Assembly (NCBI GenBank): GCA_039619475.1
Contig: CM077116.1
Coordinates: forward strand, 380,332,760 to 380,396,759
Direction: 5' to 3'
DNA length: 64,000 bases
From: Icerya purchasi
Lineage: Eukaryota; Arthropoda; Insecta; Hemiptera; Monophlebidae
Shown: piece by piece, positions 34,902-47,574 of the stretch
How the letters are laid out: each line of letters starts with the position of its first letter
How positions within the stretch are numbered: the stretch's first letter is position 1
Position numbers and translations under genes: made by a program
Notes under the pieces: model-generated
What the model was told of the DNA's origin: nothing
Seen by the model: only the letters and a program-made list of their open reading frames with translations
The model's database searches: none

Positions 34902-37900
34902 CTGATGTCGTTTTGTTGTCTTTTTCGCTAAGATTTTATTATTTTCATAATAAATCCTAAATACCGCGAGTGAACTTCTGTCGAGCATGTTGAAGAAAGT
35001 AGCCAATGTCCTCCTTGAACGTCAACGTTGAGTTGTATATCTTCTTAGCATTTGGTTCATAGCGTCAACACGCCAGTTTTATATTTATCGTAGTAACTGA
35101 TGACATTAGTTGTTTTTTTTTCAGATCATCACTCACAACCGTATCCGAATGCATGGTTGAAATCAAAGTTACAGCATTATTTTTCTTCGCGACACAAGAG
35201 CACTCGTCGTCACTTTTTCATGAAAATCAAAAACTGTCGAGTATTGCTCTCGTGATTATTTGGAGCCATAATTTCAGGTTTATACGGAAACTATGAAAAA
35301 GGATGAAGAACCTTCGTAAAAAATTTGCAGATGGTGTAGATATTTTATCTAGGACCCGAACGGAAAGTTTAACGAAATAAAATACGTTACCGTAAGGTAA
35401 GGTGGTGATAAAATTGAACGAAAGTTCGAAGGAAAAAAATCGAGTACGATTTGGCAGATGCTGAAAATACGACTACTGGTTGCAGGTGACACAAAACTAT
35501 GTGTGCTCTGGATAGACTTAATTCGCTTAAAAGCAGCAGAAACAAAACATGTTCTCCTTTAATCTTTCCGGATCGGCGTGGGGAAATATTTTTCTTCTAA
35601 AAGACCTTTAACAAAGTGCATATGTTGTTTGCATTTCTCAAAATACAGCTTGTTTTTAGTTGTTTTTTTTTTTTTTTTATTAAAAATCCTTGATTTGAGA
35701 TCTAGAAAAAATTAAAAAACACTTTGTGGATTTTCTAGTGCAAAGAATTTAAAATTTCCGATAGCTCAAAGATTTTTTTTACTAGGAATTTCACAAATGT
35801 TTGACATCGTATAGTTAAAATAAAATGCAATTGAAAATAGATTGCAAATAAAATTGACAACAAAAAATACGCCTTTTCAAGTTTTGGGTACCGACCTGAA
35901 ACAAATTAAAATATGAAATGGTACTTGTTTTATTTTTTCTTTTTTTAATTAACACGGACTTTTCGAAAGAAAAAGAAAAACGAGATTTTAAAATGTGTAA
36001 AGGAATTTCAGCGGAATTTCAGGAAGTTTGAATGAATTGCAAAAGAAGTAGCGTGCAAAAATTTTCTATTGTATCAACCGTTTACCGCTCTGATGAATGT
36101 AAACAACTATGCAACTGCATGAAGAATAATTGAAAGATAACATGAAAGTGAAAAGGAGTTTTACCAACCAGGATCAAAAGGATAAACTTAACGAATTTCG
36201 CGGAATCGAATAAAAGAAGGAAATGTAAAGATGCTATACACAACTCCACAGGGATTAATAAAATTTTTACGTTCAATTTTCAACTGCATTATTAAAAGTA
36301 TCGAAAAGATATCTTAATTCTTTTTTTTCTTTTTTAAATTATGATTAATCCGACTATTTTTATAAATTAGAAATAATTCGTATAACATCGGACTAAGAAA
36401 AAATGATGACAAAAAAGACTGTTATAACCTAAATTTTCGTACGCAGGTAAACAATTACGTAGCGCTGTAAAATTTAACTTTGAAAGTTTTTCGCGAGCGA
36501 ATTTTTGTAATGATTAATTTTCATCGTTCAATGTTTTTCGAAAAAAGTGTAAAGCTTGTACAAGCGGAACAGATACACTTTTTATTTTCTATTCTTCTTA
36601 CGCTGTTCTCTGTAAATTTGATATTAAAAATCAAAAATATTACCAATTTCTTTACAAGTAAGAAAAAATCGAACTATTATCGTTTTCACGTAGATTTTTT
36701 TCTGCTTTCCAATTCTTATATTGATTTCGGTCATTAGCGCGCTTTTTGTATTTATAAAGAAAAATATCGGTGTATGTACTTTTTTAATTTAGCAAAAAAC
36801 ACGTATTGCTATAATTACAAATGAATGACTGTTTAATCGGAGAACAGATATCTCGTAAAATGTTTCATAGAAGTTTTATAACGAAATAACTATCGAGTTA
36901 CAGAGTAAATTGTGGATATTAAAAAGTTAAAGTACATTTGATATCGGATATAACGATGAACCGGTTATGACGACCAGATTATTCACGCGTTTAAACGTCA
37001 ACATAACTGATTTTCGGTGTATGTTAATAATATAAGAAGTGTCTGAAATGCTCGAACTGGACTTTAATCGGCGGAAAGAAATAACCAGTTCGACGGATAT
37101 CAATTCCGGGCGCTGTATAAATATATAATTAAAAATTACACAAAACATTTTTTCTCGAGGAAAAAAACTACGCGCGGCCTTACCACCTCCATAACATTTT
37201 AAGCTGCAGGTTTTCCTTTTTCAGTAATACCTCTTCTGTGTTTTGTTTATCTCTCTCATTCCTTAACGCTGATAAAACATAAATAACCGTATATTTGTAC
37301 ATAACACATTTAGATTTAGTTTTATCCGTACCGAAAACGAGTGTTTCTTACCGGATATTAGCTGGCTGTTATAAATTTACTTATTATTAGTTGTACATAA
37401 TTAAAGTTCGCGGAAAAAACAATAAAAAAAACCTGCACACATGCGCAAGTAACCCTTCCAGAAAATAAAGGAAGACTTATACTAATTTAATCTATAACGA
37501 ATATTACATACGAGATATCGAAATCCGCAACTTGTTTAACATTAATACGAGATACAAAATGTATAACTTCGACATTATGCAATCGCCAGACACAAGAGTT
37601 TCATAAAATTATTCATTTAAGTGTCAGTAGTATATGTGTTTTATCCCTCTATGTTTATATTTTTTATAACCTAAGCTTTAGGGTTTGATAATCAAAGGTG
37701 ATCAACCTATATTATTTATTAATATTAAGTCAGATGCACTGCACGTTTCAAAAAATTTCCGCGTGTTCTCTGTAATTACTATTTCCTGAATGTACGGTAT
37801 TTTTACATATTTGCGCATAGTGTCGATATTAGTGTATCGTGGTTTATTTAGTATTATTCGTAGACAATGATTTAGATAATATTTAATTATTAATCTGCGG

Positions 37901-38269
37901 CCCCCGCTTTTATTTCTCAGAATAGTTTGTAGTTTCAGATTTTAATTTTAAGATGCGTATCTGGTAGTCGCATACTAATAAATTTATTTTGTACTTTTTA
38001 GTGCATAAAATAAATAAAAGACTATTTTTAATAAGTTTTTTTATTTTTTTTATTTTTGTAGTCTGGACTTTTTATTATGTATTTCAATAAAAAGCAATAA
38101 ATTTAGAATTGTATTTTATTCAATATGTTGATTGTAGGACATTTACAGAAATTTTTATTAAATAATGGATCGCATTCTTTCTATTATATTGTCTCTTTTG
38201 TTTTTCATAACATACATACGGAATCCTCCAGCACATGAAGCACAATGTGTTTGACTAATAGCGATCTTC
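34902..38269. other. Non-coding AT-rich DNA
   Basis: No protein family recognised. Poly(T) tract at about 35665-35678. Short AT-rich open frames on both strands are not supported. Confidence 0.45.
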
Positions 38270-38890
38270 CCATTGATATATCACATGATCGGAAAAAAAA
38301 TATATTTTTTTTTGAAACTTTCGAGCTTTCGGCGCCCCAAGGGTCCGGTATTAAAATTGGAAACCCAAATATTCCAAAGTAAAGAAATTCACAAGAACGC
38401 GCATTTTTTTAACCTTGTTCAAAATTTTTAACTATAAAGTTGAGCCACAAACTGGGAGCTATACATCCTTTTTGGACTTTTTCTTAGTAAACTTCCAATG
38501 TTTCGTTAAGAAAATGAAATACTATTTTGGCTTCCAACTCCAACAGTATATCATCTGCCTGGAAAAAAAATTTTTTTTCCCCAAAAGTTCGAGATTTCGA
38601 AGCCCCGAGAGTCTAATTTTAAAGTTGGAAACCTAAATGTTCCAATCCAAAGAAATATACGTTCAGGTGCATATTTTCAACCTTGTTCAAAATTTTTAGC
38701 TTTATTGCGCTTTTTTGAACTTTTCGTAAACTTCGAAAGTTTCATTAAAGAAAAAAAGATATGGTTTTGTTCTCGACAAACAGCGATCTTTTCAACAATA
38801 TATCACATGCTCGGAAAGAAAAAAAAATTTTTCCAAAATTTTAAGCTTTCGGCACCCCGCCGAGGGTCTTAAGTTGGAAGCCCAGATGAT
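38270..38890. repeat. Degenerate tandem repeat, unit about 250-270 bp, nearly three copies
   Basis: Each unit has TATATCACATG or TATATCATCTG, then a CGGAAA/TGGAAA poly(A)-poly(T) block, a (G/T)AGCTTTCGGCGCCCC-like block (GATTTCGAAGCCCC in unit 2, AGCTTTCGGCACCCC in unit 3), TTGGAAACCCAAATATTCCA, and CCTTGTTCAAAATTTTTA. Unit starts are near 38276, 38548 and 38797; the third unit is cut off near 38890. A related single block occurs at about 54590-54700. Confidence 0.75.
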
Positions 38891-39104
38891 GCATAATATT
38901 GTATTGTCATCTATAACAAGCATTTCTGCAAAAGGACACTTTTTTAATTCATCGGGAAGTAGGTGATAAATCGTTCGCAAGATTCCCCGCAGACAGATAG
39001 TCACACAGAACCACAGACTGACAAAGCGAGTTAAATAAAACGCTATAAAAAATAATTTAACTGGTAAACGACGAAATCATTACTATCCCCCCGCTTTCCG
39101 TAGC

Positions 39105-40328
39105 ATGAAATACCATGCAGAGCAACAGCCAGTGCACTTTCCACCCGAATCCAATGAATCATACAATAGTAATTTTACCATCTCAGAACTAAATTTCCAA
39201 CTCAACCACCATACATCCAACACTGCTCCTGGCCCCGACGGCATCCACCCATACATGCTTAAGTACCTCCCGATTTCCGGAAAACATTTTCTCCTACACA
39301 TATACAATCAAATCTGGAATTCTGGAAACATCCCCGCGCAATGGAAGTCGGCAAATATAATCCCAATACTAAAGGAAAACAAAGACCCTTCCCTTCCCGA
39401 AAGTTACCGTCCTATCTCGTTATTGAGTGTCATTTCCAAAACGCTGGAGAAGATGGTTAATCGGCGTCTCCTGTTTTTTCTCGAACAGAAAAGTCTTCTT
39501 TCTCCTAACCAAGCCGGCGGGCGAGAGGCAAGATCAACAGTCAGCCAACTACTTAGCCTGCAAAGGCAGATACTCTCGGCGTTTCAGCGTCAACAGCACC
39601 TCTATGCAGTATTTTTCGATTTAGAGAAAGCTTTTGATCGCCTGTGGCGTCATGGCCTACTATTAAAACTGCGAACGGCGGGAATCGCCGGAAAAATGGG
39701 TAAATACCTACACAGCTTCTTAGACAATAGAACGGTCCAAGTTAAGACTGGTTCGTCAACGTCTGAACTGATGCTGTTGGAAAATGGTGTACCACAAGGC
39801 TCTGCTTTAAGCGCAACCTTGTTCATATATTATATCAATGACATAACTGACTGCCTTGCCGCCCCAGTAACGTCCCGGCTCTACGTTGATGACCTGAATA
39901 TATCCTTATCGTCCAACCATCCTATAAACGCTCAAAATATCCTCCAAAAATCCATCGAAAATTTACAGAAGTGGTCCAATGATAACGGTCTGACCTTTTC
40001 CTTAACAAAAACAATATGTGTTGATTTCCACAGGGGACGCCAAAACCCACTTCCCAGCGTATTCCTGAGTCTAAATGGTTTTCCTATCCCAAATCGTCCA
40101 TCAGTCAAATTTCTAGGCCTAATATTTGATAAAAAACTCTCCTGGCGCGATCACATACGTGAGCTCAAAGCTAAATGTCTAAAATCCTTGTCCATCCTAA
40201 AATATCTGTCGAATTACAAATACAACATAAATCCAAAACTACTCCTTACAATATATATAGATCAATCATCCTTTCGCGAATCAATTACGGGTGCCAGGTG
40301 TACTCCTCAGCCGCCAATAGTGTGCTAA
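39105..40328 (+). pseudogene. LINE reverse transcriptase (ORF2, first part)
   Basis: 407 codons. Blocks in order: NTAPGPDGIHPYMLKYLP (about residues 39-56), WKSANIIPILKENKDPS, YRPISLLSVISKTLEKMVNR, YAVFFDLEKAFDRLW (first catalytic Asp), ENGVPQGSALSATLFIYYIN, YVDD at 39882-39893, NDNGLTFSLTKT and VKFLGLIFDKKLSWRDHIRE. All seven RT blocks and both catalytic Asp of YVDD are intact. The frame is lost at an ATATAT run near 40250-40258, where the thumb (a YRSIILSRINYG block) passes to another frame. The first ATG is unlikely to be the native start, because the element is 5'-truncated. Confidence 0.9.
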
Positions 40329-41374
40329 GATCCTTAGATCCTGTACATTTTGCGGCCCTCCGGTCTATTCTTTCCACTCATCCCTCTACTCCTGTTGTAA
40401 GTTTGTGTGCACTGGCAGGTTGTCCCCCACTATCCTATTATAGGAAATATTACAACTTTAAAGAACTGAGCTCCCTCCTTAGTAATACTAAGACCCCGTC
40501 ACTCGAGCCGGCCACCATATCCCCTAATGGGAGTTTTGGGAACGATCCAGTGCCGGAACTTTTTTCAGTTATGGGTCATTTCCAAATCCCCTCAATCCCA
40601 AGAGCTTTACCAGATTTCGCAATAACTGTACCTCCCTGGAGTCAGCCGATCACAAACATAAATATACCACTAACAAAATTTAACAAAGCACAATACCCCC
40701 AAAACATAGTACAAATAGTAAAAAACACCATAGCGAGCTACACCGATCATGTATGCCTCTACACAGATGGAGCGAAGGCAAAAGGTTATCAGTCACCGGC
40801 GGCATGCTCCTTCGAAGTATCAAAAACAGCAGAGTCAGTCAGACTGCATGATTGCTGCACAGCACTGGACGCTGAAATATATGCGATTGTTTTCTGCATT
40901 CAACACTATACTGATACTAACCCACAGTCCCAAAAGGCCCTACTTATAACTGACTCCTTAAATTCCCTTCAACTTATTTCAGAAATAAAACCCCAAAACC
41001 CCCTGATAAGAAAAGTCCACTACCTACTATACAGACTATCCCACCTAAACTCTGAAATATCTTTCCTATGGGTGCCGGCCCATGTAGGAGTCCCAGGTAA
41101 TGAGCGCGTCAATCGAGCAGCTCAGGCGACACTATTCTTTCCAATGCCATGTAATCCCCCTCTTCCCCCCACAATGGCCCATTTATTTATGCACCAAACT
41201 GGAGAAGAATGGCAGCAAGAATGGAAATCCGCAAGTACATTCCTCCGAAGCATAAAATCAACCACAGAACCCTGGTGGCCCATAGACGAAATTTCTCGCA
41301 GAGATTTTTCTGTCTTGAATCGCCTCCGAACAGGTCACACAACCCTTTCGCACGGGTATATCTTCACGGGATAA
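40255..41374 (+). pseudogene. LINE thumb, RNase H domain
   Basis: Continues the RT in the second frame: YRSIILSRINYGCQVYSSAA, ALAGCPPLSYYRKY, then RNase H with VCLYTDGAKAKG (first Asp), CTALDAEIYAIVFCIQ (Glu), KALLITDSLNSLQL (Asp) and FLWVPAHVGVPGNERVNRAA. In the last block the position normally held by the fourth acidic residue (N-E-x-A/V-D) is Asn, so this RNase H may be inactive. LNRLRTGHTTLSHGYI follows. An in-frame TAA at 41372-41374 ends the frame. Confidence 0.85.
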
Positions 41375-41578
41375 GCACCCCCAAATGTCTGCTTCTTCTG
41401 TGATCAACCAAGCGCCCCGTCTACATCTCACCTCCTTCTCGAATGTTTCTCTTTTGCGGCACCAAGATCCACCTATTTCACTACCACCTCTATCTCTAAG
41501 ATCTTATCGAACGTTCCGTCTGCGGTCGCAGCTATGTTGGCTTTCGTGCGTAGCAGCGGCCTATACCATAGAGTTTAA
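41375..41578 (+). pseudogene. LINE C-terminal Cys/His region after an in-frame stop
   Basis: In the same frame as the RNase H part. It reads APPNVCFFCDQPSAPSTSHL followed by LLECFSF, the CxxC...H...C arrangement that closes LINE ORF2 proteins, then about 40 residues to TAA at 41576-41578. Only the stop at 41372 separates it from the upstream coding region. Confidence 0.75.
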
Positions 41579-41676
41579 CCTTCCTAAGTAGGCTCCATGT
41601 GCTGTAATAGCCTCAGTAGTTAAACACAGCGCATGGAAATCCTCACTATTATTTTTATTTAAATAAAAAAAAAAAA

Positions 41677-42110
41677 TTACTGCATATAATATTTTGGGAA
41701 GGATGATTTGTTTATAGATAATAAGTTTGTTTTCAGGTGTTAAATGCGATTTTCTGTTAAAGTATCGGTATAGACAACAAATCTCTTTCTAAACTTTTAT
41801 AACTTTATTTTTGATAAGTTTTGTGAAAGTTAATCTTTTATCAAGTGTTAGGCCTAGGTACTGGATTTCATTCTTACATGTTGACCTGTCTGTCTTGGAT
41901 GTTTACTTCTTTTCGTATACATGGCCGTTTCCTAGTAAACATAATAGCTTCCGTTTTATTGCTGTTTATTTTAACCGGCCATTTTTTAAAATATTTTTTA
42001 TTAACGTGTCGGTTGCTCTTTGCAATCTATTTGTTATTGTGTGTCTATTCTATAGGATGATGCTACTATTGCAGTATCATCTGTGCATATAGGTTTATTT
42101 CAGACTCCAA
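41677..42110 (-). pseudogene. Antisense Jockey-type LINE reverse transcriptase relic
   Basis: On the minus strand, from about 42100 down, the sequence reads ICTDDTAIVASSYRID (catalytic YADD-like box with the first residues changed), INSNKTEAIMFTRKRP in an adjacent frame, NEIQYLGLTLDKRLTF, and LTPENKLIIYKQIILPKILY near 41690-41745. These are RT blocks 5 to 7 and the thumb of a Jockey-clade LINE with several frame breaks. It abuts the poly(A) tail of the plus-strand LINE at 41676, so the plus element probably landed in or next to it. The rest of this relic was not found on the far side. Confidence 0.7.
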
Positions 42111-43580
42111 TGCCGCATCCACTAATTGCTCTTTTTTCTCAATTCCTCCTTTAAAACTTGCTTTTCTCTTTCCTTCCCTATATTCTTCCATTTCTTTCTA
42201 ATTCCGTCATTCCCTGCCTCTTTTTTATTTACCATCTTTAAAATTATATGTAAGATTTTTATTTTTCCTGCTCTTTTCCAATTCTCGGACTATATTGTTT
42301 GTATTGACGAATCTATAAAAAAAATATATCACCGCCATGTTTTCCTTTTCGTAGCACCGTGTACCATCTGAACTAGCGTAATTTGGAATCGTTGGGGTTT
42401 TTCCGAAACCTATGTTTATTACAGTGCCTAATAAAACCAGATTATAAACTATTAATACAGTTCATCATAAATAATTTTCGAACGCAATTGTGTTGATAAA
42501 CGTATTACACAGGCTACCTTTAGAAATAAATGCACTACAGAAATAATAAACACGGTTTATGTATGAATTAGAAACGTAACATATTAATCAACTCGTCGGC
42601 AAAGGAGAAAACTGAAAACACAAACGAAAGAAATAAACATAAAACCGAACAAACGTCCGACCGTAACAAAAGCAAAACAGCGGTAATATCAAAAAGCCAC
42701 GCAAGAGTAGTTATAATACAAAAATGCGTATGGCAAGCTAATATCGACGCAATCTAATTAAAACAGTTACAGGTTTCCCTAAAGCACACATAAATCGGAG
42801 TGCCGCCCGATGAGGCTCCATTGCCAGTACTATTAGTAGTGCAACATATTTTTTAGAAGGGTACGTAGTGAAACAATTGAAACTGTTGGTACGAAAACTT
42901 TAGCACACTTCCAGAATGCTGAACGGTTTATCGAAATTTTAAGGATGTTGAAATTAGATCCTGAAGATTCGCTCTGGTTGACGAGTCCAAAAAAAAAAAA
43001 AAACAACAAATTAATAAAAGAAAATAGATTTTGAAGATTTTTTAATTTCCATATGGTCTTACTGTTTACTAATGTGCCAGGTGCCAATCATATTTTGAAA
43101 AAACAAAAGGTATTTTCCGTGAAATCATCGCATTTATAGAAGCGGTTATAGAATCGCAACTTTTTTATATTTGATGAAAGATTTATAAAATGACGGTATG
43201 ATGCCTAAGTTAGTTCCTATCTACTCGTTAACATTTCCACGAAGCAACTGGATAAAATTGTACTAACGGATTGGCATTTTAAATGCTAGTAGAGACATGT
43301 GAATGATAATATTTAGTAAGAAAAAACTGTAAGAATTTTCCGCCTTCCTCAACTTATTTCATGAAAACATAAAATTTATTAGTGAAGAAGAAGGCAACGT
43401 AGAAATTGCTTTTCTGTATGCCCGGATCAGGAGAATTGGCTGAGATCGTCTCTCCGTATCTAGAAAAGATACACATACGGATAAATATTTGCATAAAAAT
43501 TCACACTATTTTCTCTGCCAAGTTTTAAAATTTTTAGAACCCTTGTAAGTAGAGCGAAGAAAATTTCATGTCACGATGAT
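42111..43580. other. Non-coding DNA
   Basis: A T/C-rich stretch (about 42120-42300) is followed by AT-rich sequence with no recognisable gene. Confidence 0.4.
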
Positions 43581-43880
43581 TTTAAGGAAAAAATAAAATT
43601 TTCCTTAATGGAGTCGTGGCTAAAAATAGACTTCCTCCAAATGGGTGGAGCGGATTTAAGGAAAACCAAGCAAGACCAAAAAGTCGAACAACCTTCCACC
43701 AGTATAGCCTCCCTTGTGAAAATTGGGAGAATTTTGCGGAAAAAACGAGACCAGTATTTGGGACCAGTGTCAAAATTAAAAACGTTTTGCGGAGTACTAA
43801 AAGGATAGTTTACCTCATATCTACTGGTACCTCTAGGTTGAATTTTATTATTAGCAAACGAGCTGAACTATCCAAATAAC
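43581..43880. other. Unexplained segment with open frames on both strands
   Basis: Two plus frames (43608-43808 and 43616-43879) and one minus frame (43773-43582) overlap here. None resembles a family I know. The segment is slightly richer in GC than its flanks. It could be a fragment of a dispersed repeat; coding is not supported. Confidence 0.2.
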
Positions 43881-44097
43881 AGTGAAGGAGTAACGCAGTA
43901 ATATCGAACAAATTTCGTTGATCTTTTTTCATTAAAATATTAAATATCCCCTGCCAATATTTCCATATAATTAATCAGCGCCATTTTACGTAATATATAC
44001 CGAAAATCTTTTGCAGACATCATAAAATAAAACTTTTTATGTTCTTTACGATAATACGATGTTCATAACATCGATGATTATACATAGTTCACAGAAT

Positions 44098-44131
<34 letters not shown>

Positions 44132-44776
44132 ATGCGTGTATATATGTCTACATATTAGATAAACGAACTATTTAAAAATGTATATATTTTTAATTCTATC
44201 GGATTCGTTGATACTGAAATAGTTCAAGAAGGTAGTCTGAACTGTTGTAACATTGACGGGTTGCATACGTATAGGGAATTTGAAAAGGAAACGGGATTAC
44301 AAAGCACCCACGCAAGTACTTAATTTTGCCGATGTCTCACGGTTTTCGAAGTAATTTAATGCATTTGAACAGGTCTGTATGCCGGAGTAAGTCTTGCAGT
44401 CTCATACGTTGCTCGAATTTCTTGAAAGTCCAAAGTCATAAAGTAAAATGAATCGCCTACGATTTTATTGCTCTAATTTGTGTTAATCGAGCAGAGATCC
44501 AGCAATTCGCAATATATCGATTACTTTTTAGGATAGTTTTTATGTTGCCTAACTGGAAGTCGCCGTTTTACTATTTCTCAATAATTTCACCGATAACTCT
44601 AACTTTATTATTTCATCGTTTTTTTCTTGTTTTTTTTTCCCGAAGTTTAATGTTAAAATGCAACCTCCTGTATCATTACCTGTCGTACGGACAATAAAAT
44701 GAATATAATTATTTAAATTTACGTAATAACGTTCGTCGAAATGGTGAGCTATGTGTCGTCTATCATATTCGTTACG

Positions 44777-44848
<72 letters not shown>

Positions 44849-47574
44849 GTGGGAACAAACGGATCATACGAAGACACATAATGAACTTGATTGTAATTTT
44901 TATTTCCTAGCCAGCTACTGTGCGAAATCCATACTAGTTCTGGTGTACATCGGCGGTCGTTGAATGTTATGCAACTTCTTGAGAAGATTCTGCAAATTCT
45001 GTGTCTGCTTTTCGAATGAGAACTTAACTGTCAGAGGGCAAGCAACGTCAAAGTAGATCACATCGTAAAAATATGCCTACGTATACACCAGTGCATAAAA
45101 GTACGCTGACATCCATGCTCACACATGCAACACATTATGTAAGATATCACCGTAATGAAGAACGCAGAACATAGCTGTACATAATAGCTGGAAAACAATG
45201 TACATTATGTTTCAATATGTATATTAGATACGTCGGTTACAGTGTTGAGTTTCAGAGCGACTATGACAGAAAGAACACAACTGGACTGTAGCCGTTATAA
45301 CAAGACTGCTGACAGTTAAGGGTATTATTATCGTTGCTACCTTACTGCTGTCATTCAACAGGTCTGTTTGAAGTGTGTGATTAAAGAAATTCGATTTCCT
45401 TGCAACAACAAACTTCTAATGAAATCATTGTAACGTGAAAAAATTCAACCAATCTTTACATTTTAAGATTACCTTAACATTCGACATTTCACTAAGAGAT
45501 TTTTTTATTTTTTTTTTTTATAAAAGACCGGTAAAAATGACGTAGTCAACTGAAAACTATTTTTCTAAAAGAATTTTATGAAAAAAAAAGGATTGGAGGT
45601 CAAGAGGGCTTGTGCCTTATTGCGAGACCCGAACGGTAGGGTTTTTATGTATATATATTTTTAAGTTTAGATCACATTTTTATTCACATTGTGATTGGTT
45701 TAAAACTTTGGAAATTACTTCATTATTAATTAATCAGTTAAAAATCGTTGAAACTTGAAAAAACTCGAATAACGAACGGAGAGAAATCACGATTAAACGT
45801 GTCAATGGACAAAAAAGCATATGGAACACATGGTATTTGAAGAAGCATTACATACTCAATTATCAGCAAGACTGGGTAGCTTTTAAGAGCAATCATGAAC
45901 AAGGACAATTAGATAATTTGATTGAACCGTGGGTAATGTTTAACCCGAGGTGTAGCAAAATTCCTAAGAATATTCTGATAGAACTAGCAAGGAAGTTTGT
46001 GACAACGATATGATTGTGCACAGGTCATACTCGGTTAAAAATTTATTTTATGAGCACGACTACTTGCTGAGCACCCTGCAAGAAACATTTATCATTCGGA
46101 TTCCAGAGGATTTTAATCATCTGCTACTTTCTTATCCTCGCAGCAACGAAAATCGAATTTAATTTTTTGAAAGCTCAGTTCCTGAGGGTTTATTTCCTCC
46201 ATATAGGATATTTATTGGGTAGCGCTATGTAGGTATGTTTTAAAAGTGTAAAGTAAGTCCCATAGATCCTTGATAAGGTATCATGGATTGTGAAGTTAAG
46301 GTTCACAATGTACAAAGCCCAACGGCACTAATGATGTATGTTGTAGGGGAAGTATTTTTGCTTATTATTAAAAGTAAAATTATCGTTCATATTTAATCAA
46401 CTACAGATCGGAGGGTCACTGATTACTAGATCAATATATTTGGCTTTTCCTCAATTTAGTTAAAGTATAACCTTTTCTCGCCGAATGATCGAACAAAATA
46501 ATCGTATGAATGTTATCGGTTTCAGAACTTTTTACACGAGCCAAAAAATATATTTTCGATACTAATCACGAAATTCGGTAATAGATATCGGAAAACATCA
46601 TACATACCGTACAGTTTTAATCATTTAGAGGGAAACTGAAACTAAGAGAGTATTAGTTATAAACTTTCCCGGTGCAGAGTAAGGCTAAAAATTCGGCTGT
46701 TATGGTCTGAATTTCAGGGATGATATTAACCGCTTTTTATTTAATTATTGTCGGGTTTTAAAGAGATAAGTGAATTTTTTCTTGCCCTTTTACATTAATA
46801 ATGTCTTTTAAATTCAAAATTGAAATTAGATTATTATACGACTTTTACGGTTTTCATTTATTTTTCATTTAAATTTCATTAACATAAAACTTAAGTATCT
46901 TCTACTAATTTCTTAATTTTCATTAGTCTTATTTAGTAGGGATTAATTAACCATTATTGGCCAAGAGTCGGATTTAGTACAAGTAAGTTAAATATTTCAT
47001 AGACATAAAGGAAAGAGAGAGTTTTGATTAAAACGATTTTTTCTTTAGAAGCATTTACTTTTCAAAACAATTAATGCAGTTTAAAACTACCCAGCGGCGT
47101 ATTTAGACTTAGGCCCGGGCCTAGTTAAAGGGCGCCAAAAGTTAAAAGATGACTAAAATTAAAAAGGCGCCTGAACCTTGAAGTATTTTTTCCCGCGCGT
47201 CTAAAAGCAAAAATTGTTGAAGTTTTCCATCAATTGTGAAATTGAATTTTATTATTTTCTCTCTTACCATTAAACTGTAAAAAAAACCATATATGTAGAA
47301 AAATTCTGTCAACTTAATTATTTCAATAAAATTAAAAATTGTATTGAAATATATTTTCTATTTATTACACAAGATCTTTTACATTCTCTTTTTTAATTTT
47401 TTAATTTTTTTTTTTTACCCTCTACCGGTATGCATTCGTACCACAAACAGCGGTGTTTGTAACATATTTATAGAAAACCATTTTAGACAACCGGAGAACA
47501 GCCCAATCTATCCACTGAAAGACTTGGACATGTAATGATTAATTTCTCTCTTCTTATTATGCTTAATGAAAACG
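43881..47574. other. Non-coding DNA with microsatellites and repeat relics
   Basis: It holds a TA run (about 44097-44120), a long TAA run (listed separately), a short sequence shared with the 56 kb inverted-repeat element (46286-46310, GATTGTGAAGTTAAGGTTCA), and at 47092 a CAGCGGCGTATTTAGAC start followed by GGCCCGGGCCT that resembles the end of a hAT-type MITE without a partner. Confidence 0.45.
44777..44848. repeat. (TAA)n microsatellite, about 24 units
   Basis: Uninterrupted ATA/TAA repeat of about 72 bp. Confidence 0.95.

Larger units (their letters stand above)
39079..41676 (+). mobile_element. Non-LTR retrotransposon (LINE) with RT and RNase H, 5'-truncated
   Basis: The best-preserved LINE in the window: it runs from inside the pre-RT region to a poly(A) tail (41665-41676). 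A possible short target duplication, ATTACT, lies at 39079-39084 and at 41676-41681; it is short enough to be chance. Coding capacity is RT, RNase H and a terminal Cys/His region, interrupted by one frameshift and one stop. The endonuclease is missing. RT block order plus RNase H places it in the I/Jockey superfamily; I cannot name the family. Confidence 0.9.

Noticed and set aside
39083..39307. Minus-strand open frame over the LINE RT
   Set aside because: Antisense of conserved RT blocks on the plus strand.
39079..41681. ATTACT at both ends of the LINE taken as a firm target-site duplication
   Set aside because: Six AT-rich bases are too few to be convincing, and the 5' edge of the element is not independently defined.
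41811..42092. Plus-strand hydrophobic 93-codon frame, looking like a membrane protein
   Set aside because: The minus strand carries recognisable reverse-transcriptase blocks; the hydrophobic plus frame is the antisense reading.
44777..44848. Long (TAA)n run considered as a CRISPR-like or structured repeat
   Set aside because: It is a plain trinucleotide microsatellite; no spacer structure exists anywhere in the window.
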